From VRUE01 sp963695835 (lineage in GTDB: Bacteria > Actinomycetota > Thermoleophilia > Solirubrobacterales > 70-9): DNA of 64,000 nucleotides. Below the pieces are notes generated by a model, which saw only the letters and a program-made list of their open reading frames with translations, made no database searches and was not told the origin of the DNA. Both the position numbers and the translations under genes were made by a program. This document shows, piece by piece, positions 26,324 through 34,770 of the stretch; within the stretch, counting starts at the first letter, position 1; the number at the start of each line of letters is the position of its first letter. The stretch is taken from assembly GCA_963695835.1 (NCBI GenBank), contig CAVOHR010000004.1, positions 248,001 through 312,000 of the forward strand, given 5' to 3'.

Positions 26324-27517
26324 TCAGGCGCGGCTCGCCTCGCCGACCAGGTCGGCGTAGACCGCCGCCGTCCGCTCGGCGACGTCGCCCCAGTCGAAGC
26401 GGCGCAGGTGCTCGTAGGCTTCGGCGACCAGGCGCCGGCCCAGCTCGTCGTCGCGGAGGACGCGGATCGCCACCTCGGCCAGCGCTTCGGCGTCGTGGGA
26501 GCGGAAGCGCAGGCCGACCTCCTCGTGCGGGACGACCTCGCGCAGGCCGCCGGTGTCGGCGACGATGCAGGGGCATTCGGAGGCCATCGCCTCCAGCGCG
26601 ACCAGCCCGAACGGCTCGTAGATCGAGGGCACCACGGTGAGGTCGGCGATCCGGTAGAGCGAGTGCAGGACGTCGTCGCCGATCCAGCCGAGGAATGTGC
26701 CGTGCTCCATCAGCCCGAGCTCCTCGGCCTGCTTGTGCAGCTCCGCCTCGTGGGTGCCCGAGCCGGCGACCAGGAAGCGCGTCCCCGGCGCCTCCGCGAT
26801 CACCCGCGGCATCGCCTCCAGGGCGAGCTGGAAGCCCTTCTCGTAGACCAGCCGCCCGATCAGCAGCACCAGCTTCTCCTCCGGCGCGGCGAACTCTGCC
26901 CGCAGCCGCTCCAGCTCGGCCGGGTCCTGCGGCTGCAGGTCGCCGGGGTCGATCCCGTTGGGGATCACGCTGACCCGCTCCTCCTCGACCCCGAAGATGT
27001 CGGCGATCTGCTCGCGCATGTAGTGGGAGCAGGCGATCACGCGCTCGGAGCGGTTGGTTATCCAGCGCTCGACCCCGTGGATGTAGGTCTGCGGGTGCTT
27101 GTCGACCCAGCCCTGGTGGCGGCCGTGCTCGGTCGCGTGGATCGTCGTCACCAGCGGCGCTTCGAAGCGCTTCGCCAGGTGGTCGCAGGCGTTGGCGACC
27201 AGCCAGTCGTGGCCGTGGACGAGGTCGAAGTCGTAGCGGTCGCCCAGCTCGACCCCGGCGGCGAGCATGTCCGAGTTCATCCGCTCGACCCAGGCGACGA
27301 ACTCGCCCAGATCGGTCGGGCGCTTCGGCTCGCGGATCCGGTGGATGACGACGCCGCCGCGGCGCTCCTCGGCCGGCGACTCTTCGCCGCCGCGGGTCAG
27401 CACGTGCACCTCGACCTCGCGCTCGACCAGCGCCTCCGACAGCTTGCGGACGTGGCGCGCCAGCCCGCCCTCGATCAGCGGCGGGTACTCCCAGGAGAGG
27501 ATCAGGACGCGGGTCAT
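26324..27517 (-). CDS. GT4 glycosyltransferase (Rv3032-like alpha-glucosyltransferase)
   Basis: A 397-residue GT-B enzyme of the glycogen synthase/GT4 type. It begins VLILSWEYPPLIEGGLARHV. The donor site shows IGRLVYEKGFQLALEAMPRV and the EX7E motif in PSIYEPFGLVALEAMA. It is third in a leftward run methyltransferase-GH57-GT4, the same order as mycobacterial Rv3030-Rv3031-Rv3032, where the GT elongates the alpha-1,4-glucan of methylglucose lipopolysaccharide and contributes to glycogen. The same role is inferred here. Confidence 0.88.
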   Translation of the reverse strand: MTRVLILSWEYPPLIEGGLARHVRKLSEALVEREVEVHVLTRGGEESPAEERRGGVVIHRIREPKRPTDLGEFVAWVERMNSDMLAAGVELGDRYDFDLVHGHDWLVANACDHLAKRFEAPLVTTIHATEHGRHQGWVDKHPQTYIHGVERWITNRSERVIACSHYMREQIADIFGVEEERVSVIPNGIDPGDLQPQDPAELERLRAEFAAPEEKLVLLIGRLVYEKGFQLALEAMPRVIAEAPGTRFLVAGSGTHEAELHKQAEELGLMEHGTFLGWIGDDVLHSLYRIADLTVVPSIYEPFGLVALEAMASECPCIVADTGGLREVVPHEEVGLRFRSHDAEALAEVAIRVLRDDELGRRLVAEAYEHLRRFDWGDVAERTAAVYADLVGEASRA

Positions 27518-27579
27518 CGGGGCTGTCGCCGGTTACGCCGTCCGCGTCGTCCGGGAGCGGGGCTTGGTGGGGTCGGTCA

Positions 27580-29100
27580 TCAGGGCTCGAGCAGGGGGGC
27601 GAGGCTCAGGTCCGGGGCGAGAGAACGCATACGGGGGTCGGTCGTGGCCGGGGAGTCTATGGCCTGCAGGGCGGCTTCCGCGTGGAAGGTTGCACGGTTG
27701 TATGCATAGTCGCCCGCCTGGCCCCGCTTGTCGAGGAAGGCCCAGTCGCTCGACTGGACGGCGAGCAGCTCGCGGGCGGCCCGCATCGCGGCGGGCTGCG
27801 GCAGCCCCTGCGAGAGCGCCCGCAGCAGCCGCAGCTCGAGCCGCCGGGCCGCCCAGGCGAGGTCGGCGACGGCCGGCGAGTCCCAGGTGCGGAAGTCCTT
27901 GCCCTCGCCCCAGGTCGAGGCGACCAGCGGTCGCTTCCCCGGCCGCTCGACCGGCTGGTGCTCGGCCAGCGCCTCCGGGATCGTCAGCAGCCGCACCCCG
28001 GCCGCCTCGGCCCCCGCCAGCACCTCGCGCAGCCAGATCGCCCCCTCCGACCACCAGTGGCCGAGCAGCTCGGTGTCGATCGCGAAGACGAGCAGGCCGC
28101 GGCGCCCCGGCGGATCGGCCGAGGGGTCGCCTCCGCCCCCCGCAGGGACGCCTTCGGCGCCTCGGCGGGGTTGCGAGAACTCGCGCAGGCGCGCCGCGAC
28201 CGCCTCCAGGAACTCCGCCGCCTGCCGCCGCGCCGCCGCTTCCGCCGCCGCCGGCTCGTACGCCCCGCCCCCCACCTTCCAGATCCGTACCCCGCGCAGC
28301 GACTTGCCGGCGAACTGCGCATGCGCGGGGTGCGACGGATACCCGTCGAGCGACCAGAGCCACCGGATCGCCTCCCAGTCGATCGGCAGCGCCACCGGCC
28401 CGGCGGCGGTCGCCGTCAACCCCGACCCGGTGGCCACCGGCGCCAGCGCCTCCAGCGGCCCCTGATGCGCGCTCTGGTCGACGCAGAACCAGCCCACGCC
28501 GTGCGCCGCCAGCGCCCGCTCGATCCCCGGCGCGTACCCGCACTCCGGCAGCCAGAACCCCCCGTCCCAGCCGAACCGCCGCCGGTGCGAGCGGATGCCG
28601 GCGTCGACCTGCAGCGCCAGCCCGGCCCGGGTCGCCAGCAGCGGCAGCACGGCATGCGTGGCGGCCGAAGCAGCCAGCGCCACCCGACCCTCCCCCACCG
28701 CCTCCCGGAACGGCCGCAGCGGATCGCCGCCGGCCGCGTCCAGCAGCTCCAGCGCGTGCCGGTAGCGCCCCAGCTCCCCCTCGCAAGCGTCCCGGCACTC
28801 CGCCGGCACCTCCCCCAGGTCGGCCTCCGCCGCCCCGATCCGCCACTCGACCAGGAACTTCCGCAACCGCTCCCCCACCCCGGGATCCTCCAGCTGATCG
28901 GCCAGCACCGGCGTAACGGTCATCGTCAACCGCTCGGCGACCTCCAGCACCGGCAGATACGACCGGATCGCCGCGTCGAACAGCCACTCCTCGCCGAAGG
29001 GATAGGTGCCGAAGCCCTCCACATAAGGCATGTGCGAGTGCAGAACGATCGCCAAGTCGCCGGCGCTGCCGTCCGTGAGGGGAGGGTGCCCCCTACGCAT
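27580..29100 (-). CDS. GH57 glucan branching enzyme (Rv3031-like)
   Basis: A 506-residue GH57 protein. The opening motif is VLHSHMPYVEGFG. The nucleophile Glu is in GFWLPECGYAPG, and the second acid in FAIDTELLGHWWSEG. The C-terminal helical region ends in LAVQSSDWAFLDKRGQAGDY, typical of branching-enzyme-type GH57. The start ATG at 29100 overlaps the upstream methyltransferase by 8 bp. It would introduce alpha-1,6 branches into the glucan made by the neighbouring GT4. Confidence 0.88.
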   Translation of the reverse strand: MRRGHPPLTDGSAGDLAIVLHSHMPYVEGFGTYPFGEEWLFDAAIRSYLPVLEVAERLTMTVTPVLADQLEDPGVGERLRKFLVEWRIGAAEADLGEVPAECRDACEGELGRYRHALELLDAAGGDPLRPFREAVGEGRVALAASAATHAVLPLLATRAGLALQVDAGIRSHRRRFGWDGGFWLPECGYAPGIERALAAHGVGWFCVDQSAHQGPLEALAPVATGSGLTATAAGPVALPIDWEAIRWLWSLDGYPSHPAHAQFAGKSLRGVRIWKVGGGAYEPAAAEAAARRQAAEFLEAVAARLREFSQPRRGAEGVPAGGGGDPSADPPGRRGLLVFAIDTELLGHWWSEGAIWLREVLAGAEAAGVRLLTIPEALAEHQPVERPGKRPLVASTWGEGKDFRTWDSPAVADLAWAARRLELRLLRALSQGLPQPAAMRAARELLAVQSSDWAFLDKRGQAGDYAYNRATFHAEAALQAIDSPATTDPRMRSLAPDLSLAPLLEP

Positions 29101-29854
29101 GGCAAACGGCGAGAAAGTCCAGCGCCCGGTCCAGATCGTCCCGCCGCAGCGCGAAGTCCGATGCGGCAATCGCCGCCGTGAAGCGCTCGTAGAACGGCCC
29201 GGTGAGCCGCAGCGCCCCGTGCACCCGGTCCCAGCCGAGCCGCAGCGCGATCTCGTGCGCCCGCAGCTTGCGCGCGTGGAAGAGTCCGAGCAGCTCGACC
29301 CGCTCGAAGCGCTCCTCGCAGAGCGCCCGGAACTCGGCCGCCCGGTACTCGCGCACGTGCCACGGGTTGTCGGACTTCTCGGCCCCCGGCGGCGCCAGGG
29401 TCAGCAGGTTCGGCGTCGAGACGTAGGCGACGCCGCCGGGCGCCAGCATCGACCTGAAGTGATCGAGGATCGTCCCCGCGTCCTCGACGTGCTCGATCGT
29501 CTGCAGGAAGACGACGGCGTCGCAGGGCTCGGCGAAGCTCTCGACCAGGTCGCGCTCGAAGCGCAGGCCGGGGCGCGCGTAGCGCAGCCGCGCGTGCTCG
29601 TGCGCCTCGGGGTTGGCGTCGACGCCGACCACGCTCGCCGCCGTCCGCGCCAGCACCGCCGAGCCGTAGCCCTCGCCGCAGGCCATGTCGACGACCCGCT
29701 CGCCGCCGACCCGCGCGGCGATCCACTCGTAGACGGCAAGGTGCCGCCGGTACCAGTAGTTCTCCTCCGGCACGTCGGGCAGCGTCCGCTCGCCGGTCAG
29801 CGGCAGCGGCGGCACCCCGGGCGGCTGGTTTTCCTGGACGAAATCGCGCGCCAT
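29093..29854 (-). CDS. SAM-dependent methyltransferase (Rv3030-like)
   Basis: A 253-residue class I methyltransferase with motif I VVDMACGEGYGSAVLA near residue 54, motif II VVFLQTIEHVEDA and motif III LAPGGVAYVSTPN. The N-terminus GERTLPDVPEENYWYRRHLA matches the Rv3030 type. It heads the operon with GH57 and GT4 genes, supporting methylation of a glucan or of a glucan-linked acceptor. Confidence 0.85.
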   Translation of the reverse strand: MARDFVQENQPPGVPPLPLTGERTLPDVPEENYWYRRHLAVYEWIAARVGGERVVDMACGEGYGSAVLARTAASVVGVDANPEAHEHARLRYARPGLRFERDLVESFAEPCDAVVFLQTIEHVEDAGTILDHFRSMLAPGGVAYVSTPNLLTLAPPGAEKSDNPWHVREYRAAEFRALCEERFERVELLGLFHARKLRAHEIALRLGWDRVHGALRLTGPFYERFTAAIAASDFALRRDDLDRALDFLAVCHA

Positions 29855-29909
29855 GAGACCGGACCGTATTGTCCCCGCCCAATGGCGGTCTTCTTATTCC
29901 TTTTTTCAA

Positions 29910-30071
29910 GCGTCCATCATGAGACTCCGCGTGTGCGACTGGCGAGCGCCGGACCAAGCGGGGCAAGGACGCAGGGAGGCCGAATAGCAGCGCTATTTGG
30001 CCGACTGAGGACGCCGCGCCGCGCAGTGTCCGCCGCCGCCAGGCGTGCGCGGGGAGTCTCGTGATGGACGC
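29910..30071. repeat. 162-bp imperfect palindrome over a methyltransferase start
   Basis: The left end GCGTCCATCATGAGACTCC mirrors the right end GGGGAGTCTCGTGATGGACG with few changes. The centre (29978-30002) is a second dyad, GGCCGAATAGC with GCTATTTGGCC. Because of the symmetry both strands encode similar peptides beginning VHHETPR. The right arm contains the start codon of the next gene (30064), so a hairpin in the mRNA would hide its initiation site. Confidence 0.75.
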
Positions 30072-30963
30072 GCAACACATCAAGGACGTCAACACCCGCT
30101 ACCACGACGCGGCGGCCGAGGAATACGACGCCAAGTGGGGCATCGACTTCGGCGCCACCGGCCAGGCGCAGGTGCGGCTGAAGCTCGCCAAGGCGCTCGG
30201 CGGCCTCGACGGCATCCGCTTCGGCGACGGGCTGGAGATCGGCTCCGGCACCGGCTACTTCTCGCTCAACCTGCTCCAGCTCGGGCTGGTCGAGCGGCTG
30301 ACCGCGACCGACATCTCGCCGGGCATGCTGAGCCGCCTCGCGGCCACCGCCGAGGCGCTGGGACTCGAGGCCGAGACGGTGGCGACCGAGGCCGAGCAGC
30401 TGCCCTTCGCGGACGGGAGCTTCGACCTCGTCTTCGGCCACGCCGTCCTCCACCACATCCCCGACCTGGAGCGTGCCTTCGCCGAGTTCCTCCGCGTGCT
30501 GCGGCCCGGCGGCGCGATCGCCTTCTGCGGCGAGCCCTCGCGCTACGGCGACCGCCTGGCGGCGGCGCCGAAGCGGGCCGGGATGCTCGCCGCTCCCGCC
30601 TGGCGCCGCCTGGTCGGCGCCCACCCCCGCGCCGTGCCCGAGGCCGGGCAGTCCAACGGCCACGCCCTGGAGGGCGAGGTCGACGTCCACGCCTTCGCCC
30701 CCGCCGACCTGCGCCGCATCCTCGCCACCGCCGGCTTCGAGCGGCGGCGCGTCGGCGGCGAGGAACTGCTCGCCAACGCCTGGGGCTGGGGCCTGCGCAC
30801 GGTCGAGTCGACCGCCGAGCCCGACTCGGTCTCCTTCGGCTGGCGCCGCTTCGCCTTCAACAGCTACATCGCCCTGCAGAAGGTCGACGCCCGCCTGCTC
30901 GAGCCCCACCTCCCCGCCGCGCTCTTCTACAACCTGCTCGTCTCCGGCCGCAAGCCGGCCTGA
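30064..30963 (+). CDS. Class I SAM-dependent methyltransferase
   Basis: A 299-residue methyltransferase with motif I LEIGSGTGYFSLNLL near residue 60 and VFGHAVLHHIPDLERAFAEF as the UbiE-like middle part. The start is ATG 30064; a GTG three bases earlier is possible. The C-terminal third (SVSFGWRRFAFNSYIALQKV) is not typical of ubiquinone-type enzymes, and the substrate is unknown. It is divergent from the Rv3030-like operon and lies behind a large palindrome. Confidence 0.82.
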   Translation: MDAQHIKDVNTRYHDAAAEEYDAKWGIDFGATGQAQVRLKLAKALGGLDGIRFGDGLEIGSGTGYFSLNLLQLGLVERLTATDISPGMLSRLAATAEALGLEAETVATEAEQLPFADGSFDLVFGHAVLHHIPDLERAFAEFLRVLRPGGAIAFCGEPSRYGDRLAAAPKRAGMLAAPAWRRLVGAHPRAVPEAGQSNGHALEGEVDVHAFAPADLRRILATAGFERRRVGGEELLANAWGWGLRTVESTAEPDSVSFGWRRFAFNSYIALQKVDARLLEPHLPAALFYNLLVSGRKPA

Positions 30964-31065
30964 GGCCCACCCACTCGCCGCGCTCCCAGGTCGCTACCTC
31001 CGGCCCGGCATTGATCGCAGCCTTTTCCGGGCTATAGACCCGAAAGAGCTGCAATACGCGAGTCG

Positions 31066-31977
31066 TCAGCCAGGGGTGTCCCTGGAAAGTCGATCGACAA
31101 CGGTCTTGAGCGTCCGCTTCACAACGTCGGGTTCGTGGCGGATCTGCTCTTCGGGGAACCGCAGGCTGGTCAGCCCGGCCCTGATGTGCGCCTGGTCGCG
31201 GCGATGGTCGACCGCCTGCTCGCCTGCCGTCCGGTGATAGCGCCAACCGTCCGCCTCGACCACCAGCTTAAGATCGGGCCAGTAGAAGTCGACCCGGTAG
31301 CCGTTCAGGACCACCTGGGTTTCCGGCATCCGCATGCCGGAGCGCCGCACGATCGCGAGGAATCGACGCTCCAGGCCGGTATCGGTGAGCGGACGCCCTC
31401 CGAGCAGGCGGCGCAAGCGGGCGACACCCGGCCTGGGCGGGTGCAGATCGATCGTCGCGCGCAGAGTTTCGGGATCGACCAGATCCAGCCTGTCCGCCTC
31501 GTTGACCGCGCGTTCGACCCGCCAGTCGGGCGAGCAGGAGGACAGATCCACCAGCGTCGACACCGGGTCCGTGATCGGTATGCCGTCGACTTCCCGGCGA
31601 TGCTTGGCACTGAGCCCATATCGCCTATGCACGCGAATTCCGGCGCGACGTCTGTAGACGCCCTCCGGAACGATGATGTCGACTCCACGGCCGCTCGGCG
31701 TCAGACCCCAAAGAACGGCGGCGCTGCCGTGGCTGAGCAACGCCCGCGGCCCACAGCTCAGCACAGCCGCCATCCAGTGTCCCTTCTGGCTCACTTCGGG
31801 CCGCCCGACCGCATAGACGCCGCGCCACAGCGGGTGCAGACGGCCCTTTGCGATGCGATGTTCGATCGAGCGCGAGCCGATGCCGAGCGCGAGCAACTGC
31901 GACCGGGTCACCACCCCATGCTGCTCGCGGACCAGGTTCCAGACTCGAGCCGCCGGATCTTGTCGCTTCTTCCCCAC
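31066..31977 (-). CDS. AbiEi-like winged-helix plus DUF559 nuclease-fold protein
   Basis: A 303-residue protein. Residues 10-80 (VWNLVREQHGVVTRSQLLAL, then RLHPLWRGVYAVG) resemble the N-terminal winged helix of AbiEi antitoxins. The C-terminal domain carries VDFYWPDLKLVVEADGWRYH, the Vsr/DUF559 endonuclease-like core with Asp and Glu in the expected places. Such proteins are abundant singletons in high-GC actinobacteria. No AbiEii toxin gene is adjacent, so a toxin-antitoxin role is not supported. The start is GTG. Confidence 0.75.
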   Translation of the reverse strand: MGKKRQDPAARVWNLVREQHGVVTRSQLLALGIGSRSIEHRIAKGRLHPLWRGVYAVGRPEVSQKGHWMAAVLSCGPRALLSHGSAAVLWGLTPSGRGVDIIVPEGVYRRRAGIRVHRRYGLSAKHRREVDGIPITDPVSTLVDLSSCSPDWRVERAVNEADRLDLVDPETLRATIDLHPPRPGVARLRRLLGGRPLTDTGLERRFLAIVRRSGMRMPETQVVLNGYRVDFYWPDLKLVVEADGWRYHRTAGEQAVDHRRDQAHIRAGLTSLRFPEEQIRHEPDVVKRTLKTVVDRLSRDTPG

Positions 31978-32048
31978 GGTCGTGGGGTCAAGGCTTCAAT
32001 CGCCCCGAGTTCGCCCCCCTGGTGGCGCCGCCAGCCACGAACTTGGCG

Positions 32049-33185
32049 CTATTTGGGGGCTTTGCGGCGGGCCCGGTAGAGCCTGACGCGCGAGTCGAAG
32101 CCCTTCAGGTGGTGCTCGCCGGCGGAGGAGTAGGCAAACCCGTCCCCCGCCGCCGCCTTCCCCACCGAGTCGAGCAGGACGCTGCCCGGCCTGGCGATCG
32201 CGGTGAGGCGGCTGGCCAGGTTGACCGGGCGGCCGTAGTAGTCGCCGGCCTGGACGTGAACCGAGCCGTGGGCGATCCCGGCCCGCAGGCGCGGGAACTC
32301 GTCGCCTTCGGCGTCGGCCGCCTCGACCATCCGCAGCGCCGCCTCGACCATCGCCGCGGCGTCGGTCGAGACCAGCATCGCCGCGTCGCCGATCAGCTTC
32401 ACCAGCCGCACCGGCGGCTCGGCGACGGCGGTGGCCAGCTCGTCGAGCCGGCCGGCGATCAGCCCCAGCTCTTCGGTCGCGACCTGCTCGCCCAGCTTGG
32501 TGAAGCCGACCAGGTCGGCGAAGCAGACGGACACCTCGGAGGCCGCCCTGATCTCGCCCGAGGCGAGGTCGGCGGCGCCGATCACATCGCGGCGGATCTG
32601 CTCGAGCATGTGGGCCCGCAGCGCGTAGGCGAGGGTCGGCTCGACCAGCGGCTGCATGTATTCGGCGGCGGCGGCGAAGCGCAGCGCCAGGTCGCGCTCG
32701 GTGTCGCCGGGCCGCATCACGGTGCGGATCACCAGCTCGCGATTGGCCTCGGCGATCCGCGCCGTCGCCATCCCGATCGTCCGCGCCACCTGCAGGATCC
32801 CCTCCTCGGGCAGGCCGGCGTCGCGAAACGCCTTCACCCGCCGCGCCTCGTCCAGCTCGGCCGCGCCCAGCGAGCGCTCGTCGGGGTCCGGGTAGGGGAT
32901 GCCAAGCGCCGCCGTCGCCCGCTGCAGGAGGTCGAGGTCGACGCCGGAGATCTCGGCGACTTCGCGCGGCGTGTAGCGGGGCCCGTCGCCGGCCAGCGCC
33001 CGCTCGACCGGCAGCAGGGTCAGCCGTCCGCCCTCGACCGCCTCGCGCAGTTCCTTCAGCGGGACGCCTTCGCCGGCCAGGCGCTCGAGCAGCTCCACCC
33101 TCGCGGCACGGGCCTGTCCCTCGAGACCGTCGAGCAGCCCCTCCGCCTCGAAGTCGATTTGGGGGGACGTGGGCATCGTGGGCAT
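32049..33185 (-). CDS. Class III adenylate cyclase with Rv1264/Rv2212-like regulatory domain
   Basis: A 378-residue cytosolic cyclase. Residues 1-200 resemble the helical autoinhibitory, pH-responsive domain of mycobacterial cyclases (REVAEISGVDLDLLQRATAA, then RVKAFRDAGLPEEGILQVAR). The catalytic domain starts near VCFADLVGFTKLGE with a metal Asp. KLIGDAAMLVS has the second Asp, and YYGRPVNLASRLTAIARPGS has the transition-state Asn and Arg. The start is ATG 33185 or 33176. A nested dyad with TGTGA half-sites lies 16-59 bp upstream. Confidence 0.88.
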   Translation of the reverse strand: MPTMPTSPQIDFEAEGLLDGLEGQARAARVELLERLAGEGVPLKELREAVEGGRLTLLPVERALAGDGPRYTPREVAEISGVDLDLLQRATAALGIPYPDPDERSLGAAELDEARRVKAFRDAGLPEEGILQVARTIGMATARIAEANRELVIRTVMRPGDTERDLALRFAAAAEYMQPLVEPTLAYALRAHMLEQIRRDVIGAADLASGEIRAASEVSVCFADLVGFTKLGEQVATEELGLIAGRLDELATAVAEPPVRLVKLIGDAAMLVSTDAAAMVEAALRMVEAADAEGDEFPRLRAGIAHGSVHVQAGDYYGRPVNLASRLTAIARPGSVLLDSVGKAAAGDGFAYSSAGEHHLKGFDSRVRLYRARRKAPK

Positions 33186-33201
33186 TCTCCCCAACCGGCT
33201 C

Positions 33202-33244
33202 TTGTGACGACTTCTTCTCGCTATGCGAGAACAACTCGTCACAA
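33202..33244. promoter_or_regulatory. Nested dyad upstream of the cyclase gene
   Basis: Outer arms TTGTGACGA (33202-33210) and TCGTCACAA (33236-33244) enclose inner arms TCTCGC and GCGAGA around TAT. The outer half-sites resemble the TGTGA of CRP sites but are spaced too far apart for a normal CRP operator. It may be a hairpin ending ggt transcription, or a regulatory site for the cyclase gene. Confidence 0.45.
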
Positions 33245-33254
33245 AGCACAGAGG

Positions 33255-34760
33255 CTATGCGACAGCGACCGCTCCCCCGCGGCGCGGGTCGCCGCCGCCG
33301 CTCAGCTCGCCGCTGGACGGATCGCGGGCCACCGCCTGCACGCCGCCGAAGAAGAGGTTGATCCGCGGCCGCCGCAGTACGGGGACGCCGCGCGCCTCGA
33401 TCCGCGCCAGCGCCCGCTCGTCGATGCCCGGCTCGGCCTGGACGATGCCGGCCTCGGAGTGCAGGCGCGGCGCCCGCACCGCCTCGCCTGCGCTCATCCC
33501 CTGCTCGACCGCCCGCACCACCGTCTGCACGATCGCCGAGCGGATCCGGTTCGAGCCAGCGCTGCCCAGCCCGAGCTCGATCTCGCCGTCGCGCAGGACC
33601 ACGGTCGGCGCCATCATCGAGGAGACGCGGCGACCGGGGGCGATCGCGTGGAAGCCGAGCGGGTTGAGGTCCTCCTCGCCGAGCATGTTGTTGAGGATCA
33701 CCCCGGTGCCGGGGACCAGCACGCCGGAGCCGGAGCCGTTCGAGCAGGTGACGCTGGCGCACATCCCGTCGCCGTCGAGGACGGCGATGTGGGTGGTCGA
33801 GCCGAGCAGGTCGCCGGCCCGCAGGTCGAGCCGCGCCGGGTCGAGCAGGCTCTCCTCCAGGCCCTCGCCGTAGAGCGCCGAGGCGAACTCCTCGCCGCGG
33901 GCGGCGTTGGCGGCGTCCATCGCGGCGACGAGCTGCTCGGGACCGCTGCGGGTCCCCAGCCGCTCCAGCAGGCCGAGCGCGTAGGCGATCAGGATGCCGC
34001 CCGAGGAGGGCGGCGGGTTGGTCAGGACCTCGGCGCCGCGAAACGGCGCCCGGATCGGCCGCCGCTCGATCGCCTCGTACCCGGCCAGGTCGGTCGGGCC
34101 CAGCGTCCCGCCGTGCTCGCGGACGAAGCCGGCGAGCGCCGCCGCGACCTCGCCGCGGTAGAACGGCGCGGCCCCCTCGGCGGCGAAGCGCTCCAGGGCG
34201 TCGCCCAGCGCCGGGAAGCGAAAGACGTCCCCTTCGCCCAGCGGCCGCCCCGCGGGCGCGTAGAGCCCCCGGGTCTCCGGCAGCCGCTCGTGGATCGGCC
34301 AGAGGATCTCGAGGATGTAGGCCTGCTCGGCGTTGACCGGAGCGCCCTCGCGGGCGAGGCGGACGCCGGGGCCGATCAGCTCTCCCGGCGGCGCCGAGCC
34401 GAACCGCTCGAGCGCCAGCTCCAGGCCGGCGGCCGTCCCCGGCACGCCGCACGACGCCGGCCCGACGTAGAACGTCTGCACGGTCTCGGCGTCGAAGTGG
34501 ACCGGGACCGCGGCCAGCTCGACCCCCCGCTCCGTCCCGTCCTTGCCCGGCGCGGCGACGAAGAAGTCGATCAGCACGGTCTCCTCGCCGCGGTGGACCA
34601 TCATGAAGCCACCGGCGCCGAAGCCGGTCAGCGGGCTCTCGACCGCGAAGGAGGCGAGCACCGCGCAGACCGCGGCGTCGACCGCGTTGCCGCCCTCGCG
34701 CAGCACCCCGGCCCCCGCCTCGGCGGTAAGGGGATGCCCCGCCGCGACGACGCCGTTCAT
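33255..34760 (-). CDS. ggt: Gamma-glutamyltransferase
   Basis: A 501-residue Ntn-hydrolase that self-cleaves and removes or transfers gamma-glutamyl groups. The nucleophile Thr is in GSTTHIAVLDGDG at about residue 320. PLTGFGAGGFMM and VILNNMLGEED, plus GRRVSSMMAPTVVLRDG, are family stretches. No signal peptide is visible, since it begins directly with MNGVVAAGHPLTAEAG, so it is likely cytoplasmic. It follows ftsZ on the same strand after a 10-bp gap. Confidence 0.9.
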   Translation of the reverse strand: MNGVVAAGHPLTAEAGAGVLREGGNAVDAAVCAVLASFAVESPLTGFGAGGFMMVHRGEETVLIDFFVAAPGKDGTERGVELAAVPVHFDAETVQTFYVGPASCGVPGTAAGLELALERFGSAPPGELIGPGVRLAREGAPVNAEQAYILEILWPIHERLPETRGLYAPAGRPLGEGDVFRFPALGDALERFAAEGAAPFYRGEVAAALAGFVREHGGTLGPTDLAGYEAIERRPIRAPFRGAEVLTNPPPSSGGILIAYALGLLERLGTRSGPEQLVAAMDAANAARGEEFASALYGEGLEESLLDPARLDLRAGDLLGSTTHIAVLDGDGMCASVTCSNGSGSGVLVPGTGVILNNMLGEEDLNPLGFHAIAPGRRVSSMMAPTVVLRDGEIELGLGSAGSNRIRSAIVQTVVRAVEQGMSAGEAVRAPRLHSEAGIVQAEPGIDERALARIEARGVPVLRRPRINLFFGGVQAVARDPSSGELSGGGDPRRGGAVAVA

Positions 34761-34770
34761 GGCGGGGCGG

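Noticed and set aside
33255..34760. CapD-like capsule depolymerase instead of gamma-glutamyltransferase
   Set aside because: No poly-glutamate capsule genes are nearby, and motif spacing fits general GGT. Substrate choice cannot be settled from sequence.
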